Assembly: GCA_023481295.1 (NCBI GenBank)
Contig: JAMCWF010000039.1
Location: forward strand, 1 to 33,171
Reading direction: 5' to 3'
DNA: 33,171 nt
Origin: Armatimonadota bacterium
Lineage (GTDB): Bacteria > Armatimonadota > Chthonomonadetes > Chthonomonadales > JAMCWF01
This document shows, piece after piece, positions 20,088-27,221 of the stretch. The position numbers were made by a program, and so were the translations under genes. The stretch's first letter is position 1. Each line of letters starts with the position of its first letter. A model generated the notes under the pieces. That model was not told where the DNA came from, made no database searches, and saw only the letters and a list, made by a program, of their open reading frames with translations.

Positions 20088-20196
20088 GCATGTCCTCAAA
20101 TCGGTGCCCTCCATTTCGGTAAATGATGATCGTCGGTTTGCCCGTTCAAATGAGTGATTCGGGGAACAACGGTCATCTTTTTTATTGAAAATTGTA

Positions 20197-20493
20197 TTAA
20201 AGCGATTCTAGATGCCAGTCATTCAAGGCGCTATCCGAGAAACCGGAAGGTGGGGGAAATACTTGTTTAACCAGACGGCCTAAAGCTCGGCCGGATGACA
20301 AGAAAACACGAGAAAGCTTCTCAGCATAATTCATCTTGGTTTTCGAAATATCGCAAGCGGAGTAAGCTACTTTCATGAGATGGGTTTTTCCGGTACCATT
20401 AGCGCCTACAAAAACATTAACGACGGGCGAAAAGTCAACGGAAATCTTCTTAAAAGCGGTAAGCCCTTCACAAACGACCTTGCTTAAGCTCAC
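20197..20493 (-). pseudogene. Truncated AAA/SMC-like ATPase (N-terminal fragment with Walker A)
   Basis: FKKISVDFSPVVNVFVGANGTGKTHLMKVAYSA; only 98 aa, no Walker B, signature or C-terminal half downstream. Confidence 0.7.
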
Positions 20494-20555
20494 TTATGCT
20501 CTCCTGTTCAGCGTTACAATCTAACGGTACCACATTGTAAGTCCCGATTAGAGAT

Positions 20556-20668
20556 ATTAACCCGGCAAATAAATATCCCGAATTTGTCATTCCAGCGAAA
20601 GCGGGAATCCAGAAAGCTCTGGATGCTGGATCAAGTCCGGCATGATGGTATTTGATTACCGGATTAAT
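20556..20668 (-). repeat. MITE-like repeat family B, copy 2 (inverted)
   Basis: attaacccggcaaataaatatcccgaatttgtcattcc...ggcatgatggtatttgattaccggattaat; 113 bp. Confidence 0.9.
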
Positions 20669-20677
20669 AAGTCTCGA

Positions 20678-21811
20678 TCACTGTCTGACATATCTTCTTG
20701 ATGCCTCCCACGCCAGCTCTTGGAAAATAGGGAGGGAATGGCGGTAAAACCGCTTCCAGCCGGCGCACAGCCAGCTCAACCGATGGGGATCGTCCGTTTG
20801 GCGGAATCGGTGCTTCAGGCAATCGCCGGCGCAGAACGCTCGATATTCGCAAGTGTCGCATTGCAAATTCCACTCCGATTTCATCCGCCCAAATTGCTGG
20901 TAGACGGTCGATGTTTGCATCTCCTCCCATGTGTTTTGCATCAGGCTGCCCAATTTCAAATCCGGCCTCACGAAAAAGTCGCACGGGTAAACGTCGCCGT
21001 TATGCTCCACCACGAAGTAGTCGTTGCAGCGGTTGCGCATGGTGCAGGTGGCGGCGGCGCCGGTTATCAGCCGATTCAAAATATCATCATGAAGGCGAAT
21101 GGAGACGCGACCGACGTCATGCCGCCGCCACTCATCAAAAACCTCTTTGAGAAATTCCCCCCATTGATCGCCGGTGATGGTAAAGGGCAACGGCCGCCCG
21201 GTCGCATCGAACTCCACGCAGGGTATGTACTGATGATAGTCCAGACCCAGGCTCTTGATGTAACGATAGACCTCTTTCCCTTGCTTCACGTTGGCCGAGC
21301 TGACGACCGTCAGCACGTTGAAGCTGACCCCTTGTCGCCGAAGTGCGGTGATCCCTTCCAGCGTTTTGGTATGCACGCTTCGGCCGCTCACCGTATGGCG
21401 GTTGAGGTCATTAATGCCGGGCGGGCCGTCCAAGCTGACCCCGACTAAAAACCGGTACTTTGCGAGATGAGCGGCGAGATCATCATTCATGAGGGTGGCG
21501 TTGGTTTGCAGGCCATTGGTGACGATGGCGCCAGGCCGGCCGTAGCGCTGCTGCATATCTACCACTTTGCGGAAAAACTCCAGTCCCATCAAGGATGGCT
21601 CACCGCCCTGCCAGCCGAAGGCGTAAACGGTCTGGATGGTGCCCATATAACCGGCAATGACACGCTCCAGCACCGGGTCGGACATTCGGTGCTTATGTGT
21701 TTCGGAGTATAGCTCGGCCCGATCCAGGTAAAAGCAGTAGCGGCAGCGAAGGTTACAATCGGCGCCGGCTGGCTTTATCAGGAGTGAAAAGGGCTTTACC
21801 AGCTCGCGAAT
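20678..21811 (-). CDS. Radical SAM/SPASM protein, anaerobic sulfatase-maturase type; listed ORF start (21685) is too short and the 5' end is disrupted
   Basis: Reading the same frame upstream of 21685 gives IRELVKPFSLLIKPAGADCNLRCRYCFYLDRAELYSETHKHR-MSDP, containing CxxxCxxC; C-terminal CDTCEYRAFCAGDCLKHR. No in-frame ATG/GTG/TTG before a TAG at 21815-21817. Confidence 0.88.
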   Translation of the reverse strand: MRELVKPFSLLIKPAGADCNLRCRYCFYLDRAELYSETHKHRMSDPVLERVIAGYMGTIQTVYAFGWQGGEPSLMGLEFFRKVVDMQQRYGRPGAIVTNGLQTNATLMNDDLAAHLAKYRFLVGVSLDGPPGINDLNRHTVSGRSVHTKTLEGITALRRQGVSFNVLTVVSSANVKQGKEVYRYIKSLGLDYHQYIPCVEFDATGRPLPFTITGDQWGEFLKEVFDEWRRHDVGRVSIRLHDDILNRLITGAAATCTMRNRCNDYFVVEHNGDVYPCDFFVRPDLKLGSLMQNTWEEMQTSTVYQQFGRMKSEWNLQCDTCEYRAFCAGDCLKHRFRQTDDPHRLSWLCAGWKRFYRHSLPIFQELAWEASRRYVRQ

Positions 21812-21885
21812 CCCCTATCTTGCATATATTTGATGAGTAAAACACCGCAATCAAGTTTCATCACCGGGCCGGGAAATCCTCCTTC

Positions 21886-21970
21886 CATTGCGAGAGACCG
21901 GGAAGGGACCATGAAGCAATCTCCCCTTTACCGGGAGATCGTGTCGCTTCCTGTGGTCGCTCGCAATGAC
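21886..21970. repeat. Palindromic repeat related to family A
   Basis: CATTGCGAG ... CTCGCAATG ends plus inner ATCTCCC ... GGGAGAT inverted repeat. Confidence 0.7.
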
Positions 21971-22034
21971 AAGCGAGCGAAATGTGCGGATTTATACTCG
22001 ACTGCATTTCCTTGGCCGCCGGTCGGCCGGTTGG

Positions 22035-22062
22035 TTGTAGGGCTGAAAATCCGGTGTATAAT
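22035..22062 (+). promoter_or_regulatory. Putative sigma-70-type promoter TTGTAG-N16-TATAAT for the HTH/terminase cassette
   Basis: Hexamers at 22035-22040 and 22057-22062, about 35 nt before ATG 22097, with GGAGGT SD at 22084. Confidence 0.5.
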
Positions 22063-22096
22063 AGGTAGACAAATATATACTTCGGAGGTTGAGCGG

Positions 22097-22636
22097 ATGA
22101 GCAACTGGGTGACGCTCTCTTGGCCGAAATGGGAGCTGGAGCAAAAAGCGGATGATCTGTTGAGAAGCGAAAGGCGTGAGGGGGATAGTCCGGTTTATAC
22201 CGAGAAGCAGCTTGCTCGAAGGGGCCGCGCCGCGATACCGGTCGAGCAGATCGAGGACTGGGTGGCGGATGAGCGAAGGATGCGTTACGATGAGCTGCGC
22301 TTTATGCTGGCGACCAGCCGGCTGAGCGGCGCCGATCGGCTGTGCGTGGATCTCTGGCTGGATGGCTACACCCAGCATGAGGTCGCCGAGGTGATGGGGG
22401 TAAAGCAACAGGCGGTCTCACGGCGGTTGCGGCAGGCGCTCAAACGACTATGGGAGGAGGGAGCGCTCTCATTTTGGGAGTTTTCGCGTCGGGTGATCTA
22501 TCGCCGGCCGGTTCATTCACACAAGTACTGCATCTCGCGGATTTGTCGGCGGTGCGGGGAGGAGTTCCTGGTCGGGTTGGGTTGCGGCATATACTGCTCG
22601 GATCGGTGCCGGGAGGCCGGAAAACATAAGGAGTAG
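22097..22636 (+). CDS. Sigma-70 region-4-like HTH protein with C-terminal Cys-rich zinc motif
   Basis: LSGADRLCVDLWLDGYTQHEVAEVMGVKQQAVSRRLRQALKRLWEE; C-terminal CRRCGEEFLVGLGCGIYCSDRCREAGKHK. Start moved to 22097. Confidence 0.8.
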   Translation: MSNWVTLSWPKWELEQKADDLLRSERREGDSPVYTEKQLARRGRAAIPVEQIEDWVADERRMRYDELRFMLATSRLSGADRLCVDLWLDGYTQHEVAEVMGVKQQAVSRRLRQALKRLWEEGALSFWEFSRRVIYRRPVHSHKYCISRICRRCGEEFLVGLGCGIYCSDRCREAGKHKE

Positions 22637-22639
22637 ATT

Positions 22640-22966
22640 TTGGTTGAAAAGAGGCGATTGGAGATGGAGCATCCCGACCTGACCACCGCGGCCGATATCC
22701 GGAGGCGGCTGGCGGCCAACTGCGAACGGGTGGAAAAGCTGCTGGCCGAGAATTCGATGGAGGATTTGAGGGCGGTGAGGTCGCTGCTGGCTGAAGTTCG
22801 GCAGCACCTGGCGCTCGCAATTCGGGCGATGAAATTGCTGCAAGAGGCGGAGGCGGTGGAGCGGTTTAAAGCGGTTGTGCTGGAGGCGCTCAACGAAGCG
22901 TCACCCCGGCTGCGGAAAAAGGTGCTTCAGCGGCTGGAGCAGGCGGAACCGGCCGAGGAGAGGTGA
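22640..22966 (+). CDS. Small, predicted alpha-helical/coiled-coil protein (108 aa), TTG start
   Basis: Charged helical composition; AAGGAG SD (22628-22633) next to the upstream stop; sits between the HTH gene and terL. Confidence 0.65.
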   Translation: MVEKRRLEMEHPDLTTAADIRRRLAANCERVEKLLAENSMEDLRAVRSLLAEVRQHLALAIRAMKLLQEAEAVERFKAVVLEALNEASPRLRKKVLQRLEQAEPAEER

Positions 22967-23010
22967 TCTGGCCGGCATGTGGCCTGCCCACAGCAGGCAG
23001 GGGGTAGGCG

Positions 23011-24537
23011 ATGGGTGACCAGCATCTAGAAGATTTTTGCCGGCGATTGCGGCTGGTTTTCGGCGGGGAGGCGATGGATAATCGTTTTCGGCGGTATCGG
23101 CGGAACCCGGAGCGGTTTGCCGGCGAGGTTTTAAGCTCACACTGGTGGTCTCGGCAGCGGGATATTGCGAGGAGCGTGACGCAGAGCCGACGCACGGTGG
23201 TGAAATCGGCGAACGGGGTCGGCAAGACTTATCTGGCGGCCGACCTGGCGCTCTGGTTTCTCTATTGCCATGCCCCCAGCATCGTGCTGACCACCGCGCC
23301 TACCCGGCGGCAGGTTGAGAGTCTGCTTTGGGAGGAGATACGGCGGCGGATGCGCCGGGCTAACGCGGAGTTACCGGGGATGCTGCTCAAAACCAGGCTG
23401 CAAATTCGTGAGGGATGGTACGCGCTGGGATTGGCTACCGATGAGGACGTCCGATTTCAGGGATTTCACGCCGAAAACCTGTTGGTCGTGATGGATGAGG
23501 CGTCGGGGGTGCCGGATGAGATATGGAACGCAGTCGAAGGGGTGGCGGTCGGACGGAACAATCGGGTGCTGGCGATCGGCAATCCGTTGGCGCCGGTCGG
23601 CCGGTTTTATCGCGCGTTTCGTTCCCCGCGATGGAAAGCATTGACGGTCAGTGCGCTGGAGCACCCGAACGTGATCGGTCGGGGTGAAATCATCGAGGGG
23701 GCGGTGACCAGGGAAACGATCGCCGATCGGGTGGCGGAGTGGTGCGAGGAGGTGACGCCACCAGCGGAAGGAGCACGTTCCAACGTACCCCTACATGGGC
23801 AGGCAGCCCGCAATAACTTGTTTGAGTGGGAGGGGCACTGGTATCGCCCGAACGATCTCTTTTTGACCCGCGTGCTGGGTGAGTTTCCGGAGGATGCCGA
23901 GAATCGGCTCATCTTGCTGAGATGGATCGAGCGGGCGATGAAGAGTGATGTGGCGCCGGTTGGGCTGGTTTTTATGGCGGTGGACGTGGCGCGCTTCGGC
24001 CAGGATTGCAGTGTCATTGCGGTGCGTCGCGGCCCAGCGGTGGTGCGGCTGGAGAGCTTTCGCGGTCTGGATTTGATGAATTTAACCGGCCGGATAGTGG
24101 AGGTGGCTCGCGAGGAGCGCCCGGAGAGCATTATGGTGGATGTGGTGGGCGTCGGCGGTGGGGTGGTGGATCGGTTAAATGAGCTGGGGATCGAGGGGGT
24201 CATTGGGGTAAATGTCGGAATGCGGTCGCAGCAACCGGAGCGTTTTGCCAACCTGCGGGCCGAGCTTTACTGGAGCTTACGGGAGCGGCTGGCTGAGAAC
24301 CACATCCGGTTGCCTTCCGATCGAACGCTGCTGGAGGAGCTTTCGAGCTTGACCTACCGCTTCACTTCGAGCGGGCAGGTGCAAATGGAGAGCAAGGAGA
24401 CGATGCGGCGGCGAGGGGAGAGTTCGCCGGACCGGGCCGATGCGGTGGCGATGCTCTGGGCGCTGCGAACGGAGGAGGGGGTCGCCGTCTCAACCGAGCT
24501 GGGTCAGGGCGTCAACTGGGTCGATGAGCGGTGGTAA
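23011..24537 (+). CDS. Phage-type terminase large subunit (TerL), ATPase and nuclease motifs intact
   Basis: VVKSANGVGKTYLAADLALWF (Walker A), NLLVVMDEASGVPDEIW (Walker B), LAIGNP, MAVDVARFGQDCSVIAVRRG / MVDVVGVGGGVVDRLNE / SPDRADAVAMLWAL (RNase H-like nuclease acids). Confidence 0.92.
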   Translation: MGDQHLEDFCRRLRLVFGGEAMDNRFRRYRRNPERFAGEVLSSHWWSRQRDIARSVTQSRRTVVKSANGVGKTYLAADLALWFLYCHAPSIVLTTAPTRRQVESLLWEEIRRRMRRANAELPGMLLKTRLQIREGWYALGLATDEDVRFQGFHAENLLVVMDEASGVPDEIWNAVEGVAVGRNNRVLAIGNPLAPVGRFYRAFRSPRWKALTVSALEHPNVIGRGEIIEGAVTRETIADRVAEWCEEVTPPAEGARSNVPLHGQAARNNLFEWEGHWYRPNDLFLTRVLGEFPEDAENRLILLRWIERAMKSDVAPVGLVFMAVDVARFGQDCSVIAVRRGPAVVRLESFRGLDLMNLTGRIVEVAREERPESIMVDVVGVGGGVVDRLNELGIEGVIGVNVGMRSQQPERFANLRAELYWSLRERLAENHIRLPSDRTLLEELSSLTYRFTSSGQVQMESKETMRRRGESSPDRADAVAMLWALRTEEGVAVSTELGQGVNWVDERW

Positions 24538-24647
24538 TTGAGGGGCTATCGGAGCGGTGATTGAATAGCTCGCCCTATAATATTGATCACCGATTCAAAA
24601 TCTTCCGCTCACTTGCCGATACGAAAGTGTGGGTTGGGATGATTCTC

Positions 24648-25358
24648 TTACGTTACCGGTGGCGCGATATAGTTCGGGCGAAGGGCGTGCAGGTTATCGG
24701 TGCGGCCCTCCTCAAAGCGCCTTACCGCCGCCATCGCCAATTTCTCGACCGGCGGCTCCCCGCCCTCCCACTGCACCAACATATCCATTTCATGCTGACC
24801 GCGCAACTCGCCAAGGGGCGGCCAGCCGTTGCCCAGCAGCACAATCGGCCCCATCGTGAAATCGGTCTTTCGATTGGACATCATTGGGTTCCCAGCCTGC
24901 AACAGGGCCGTCAGCGCCTCCTCGTCGCGCGCCAGTTTCGCCTCGCCGGCCGGCGTTATCTCGGCACCATCCACCCGGTACTGTTGAAAATAGACCCAGC
25001 CCCTCTTCGCTCGAATCGAGCAAAATATTTTTGCGCCGGGCGCTAAACTTATCCCCTGGATAAGCGCATCGAAGCTCAAAATACCCACCACCGGCACCTT
25101 CAAGGCGAAGGCGAGCGTTTTGGCCGTCATCACCCCAATCCGTAGTCCGGTGAACGATCCCGGCCCCACATCCACCGCGATTCCATCAATATCGCTTTTG
25201 TTCAGCTCAGCCACCCGCAAAAGACGGTCTATCTCATCCAATAGCCGCTCGCTGAGGTGCATTCGGTGGAGGAAGCTGGATGCGCGAATCACTTGACCCT
25301 CTTCAACCAGCGCCGCACCGCAAAGGAAGCCGCTCGTCTCAATCGCCAGCAGCCTCAT
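24648..25358 (-). CDS. tsaB: tRNA threonylcarbamoyladenosine biosynthesis protein TsaB
   Basis: MRLLAIETSGFLCGAALVEEGQ, GIAVDVGPGSFTGLRIGVMTAKTLAFAL; ATGA overlap with tsaE stop. Confidence 0.95.
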   Translation of the reverse strand: MRLLAIETSGFLCGAALVEEGQVIRASSFLHRMHLSERLLDEIDRLLRVAELNKSDIDGIAVDVGPGSFTGLRIGVMTAKTLAFALKVPVVGILSFDALIQGISLAPGAKIFCSIRAKRGWVYFQQYRVDGAEITPAGEAKLARDEEALTALLQAGNPMMSNRKTDFTMGPIVLLGNGWPPLGELRGQHEMDMLVQWEGGEPPVEKLAMAAVRRFEEGRTDNLHALRPNYIAPPVT

Positions 25359-25873
25359 TTCTCCCCATCCACCCACGAAATCCAGCGCGGCTCCAGCGGC
25401 TGCGGCAGGAAGAGCTGAAATTGACGCTTATGCTCCGAGACCACCTGCAGGTAAAGCCAAATGGTGCGCTCCGGCAGCATATCGAGGACGTGGTCAGCCC
25501 ATTCAACCAGCGTGATACCGTCCGTCTCGAAGTAATCATCCAACGCAGCCGAGCTTGCCATATCCCGGGTTTCCAGCCGGTAGGCATCCAAGTGATAGAC
25601 AGGCACCCGCCCGGTGTAGTGGTGCGCGATGACGAAGGTCGGACTGTAAATCGACTCGCCGACGCCCAGCGCGCGGCCGATGGATTGGATGAGGGTGGTT
25701 TTGCCGGAGCCCAGTTCACCCACCAGGCCGACCACATCGCCCGGCGTAAGAGCGGCGGCCAATTGTCGGCCGAAGCGATCGGTCTCTGCCAGCGAGCGGA
25801 TAGTATTGGTCAGCTCCAACCATTCCGGTGGGTTATGCCATTTTGCAACCGGTTTAAACGGCTGGCCGATCAA
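25355..25873 (-). CDS. tsaE: tRNA threonylcarbamoyladenosine biosynthesis ATPase TsaE (TTG start)
   Basis: GDVVGLVGELGSGKTTLIQSIGRALG, SPTFVIAHHY, VYHLDAYRLE, ITLVEWADHV. Confidence 0.96.
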   Translation of the reverse strand: MIGQPFKPVAKWHNPPEWLELTNTIRSLAETDRFGRQLAAALTPGDVVGLVGELGSGKTTLIQSIGRALGVGESIYSPTFVIAHHYTGRVPVYHLDAYRLETRDMASSAALDDYFETDGITLVEWADHVLDMLPERTIWLYLQVVSEHKRQFQLFLPQPLEPRWISWVDGEK

Positions 25874-25874
25874 A

Positions 25875-27221
25875 TCAGTGTCCTTTCAAAAGAGCGGCTG
25901 CCGGCGCTGCGTAGCTTAAAATAAATACCAGCGAGACGAGCGCTAAAATTCCAACCACCCCGCCGCAAAGCAGCTCCCGGTAACGGTCGCCGGCTGCCTG
26001 CCTCCATCCGACCATCAACAAAAGCGAGATGGGCAGTATGGCTGGATATAGGTAACGGCCCTGCGCTTGAAAGTAGACCGCCACGAACGCAATAAAAGAT
26101 AACATCACCAGTGCCAATCCCCAAGCGAGCAGATGAATCACCGAGATCTCTTCCGTGCTCATCAAACGGTTTCGCCGAAAGTGGGCGATCACCAGTCCGA
26201 TCATCGAGATAACAATCAGCCCCAGCATTAGGCCGTAAAAGGGGGCCGGCAAAAAGGTAGGCAGGCCCACATCGGCCGGGCCTTTGTGACCGTTGATGCC
26301 GGGAACCCCATAGGCGGCGAAAAAGCTGCGGAAGGTCCAATCGGCCACCCAGCCGATATACCCCGGCCAACCTAACGGCTCGCCGCCGACTGACGGAATC
26401 AGGTTACCCGAATCGTGATCCACCGCGATGGGGCGCGCGATCATGGCCTCCGCCTTTGCGGTGCCGGCGAATTGCTGGGCGAACCGCTGCGTCGGTATGG
26501 GCGCTCCGTAAACCAACTGGCAATGCAGCCACCATGGCAATGCGATCAATATCGATAGGGCGGCAACCCCGGCCCACGTTTTTATGGGTAACCGCATTTG
26601 AGGCCGGCGGCGCCAACTGAGGTAGATGGCGATCGCCCCGATCGGATAGAGCAGCAGGCCGGTCGCCTTCACCCATTCGGCCAGGCCGATGAGCGCGCCC
26701 AGCGTAAAAGCGGTTCGCCGATCGAAACCCTGAACGATCCCAACCGCCGCCAGATAGAAGACGGCGGTGAATATCAGCTCGTTCAAGCTGTCGTTATTGA
26801 CGGCGGAGTTGATCGCGATGTGCATAGGGATGACGGCCGTCAACGCGGCGGCCCAGATGCCAATTTTCGGGTCAAAGGGTAAAGCTTTCCGGCCGGTCAA
26901 TGCAATGAGTAGGATGGTGCCCATTCCAGCCAAAATGGAGATCACCCGGCACCATGAGGGGCGTACCACATAGGGCAGAACACAGAGCAAGTAGTAGAGC
27001 GGCGGCTGATGAGCCTCGTAGCCGGCATGTTTGGAGCGACCCAGCACCGGCAGCGAATGACGGGTGACAAGGAAGTGTACATACTGGAGGTGGGCGCCTT
27101 CATCCGGCGTGTTGGCGAAGCCGTTCTTTCCCAAGGGGGTGAGATGAGAATAGAGCATCGAAAGCGCCAGGTCGGTGGCGAGTATTGCCGCCAGGCTGAG
27201 CCAAAAATTGCGCGCCTTCAT
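25875..27221 (-). CDS. Multi-pass membrane glycosyltransferase (GT39/ArnT-like GT-C fold)
   Basis: Many TM segments, early FANTPDEGAHLQYVHFL acidic motif and EAHQPPLYYLL. Start corrected to MKARNFWL (27221), overlapping the upstream stop (ATGA). Confidence 0.82.
   Translation of the reverse strand: MKARNFWLSLAAILATDLALSMLYSHLTPLGKNGFANTPDEGAHLQYVHFLVTRHSLPVLGRSKHAGYEAHQPPLYYLLCVLPYVVRPSWCRVISILAGMGTILLIALTGRKALPFDPKIGIWAAALTAVIPMHIAINSAVNNDSLNELIFTAVFYLAAVGIVQGFDRRTAFTLGALIGLAEWVKATGLLLYPIGAIAIYLSWRRRPQMRLPIKTWAGVAALSILIALPWWLHCQLVYGAPIPTQRFAQQFAGTAKAEAMIARPIAVDHDSGNLIPSVGGEPLGWPGYIGWVADWTFRSFFAAYGVPGINGHKGPADVGLPTFLPAPFYGLMLGLIVISMIGLVIAHFRRNRLMSTEEISVIHLLAWGLALVMLSFIAFVAVYFQAQGRYLYPAILPISLLLMVGWRQAAGDRYRELLCGGVVGILALVSLVFILSYAAPAAALLKGH

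Noticed and set aside
22097-22636. Full sigma factor
   Set aside because: Only a region-4-like HTH is visible; no recognisable region 2, so called a sigma-4-like HTH protein only.
23607-24251. 214-aa minus-strand ORF antisense to terL
   Set aside because: Ser/Thr/Pro-rich shadow ORF; TerL catalytic motifs on the plus strand are intact.
22097-24537. Intact prophage
   Set aside because: No portal, capsid, tail, integrase or lysis genes in the flanking sequence.
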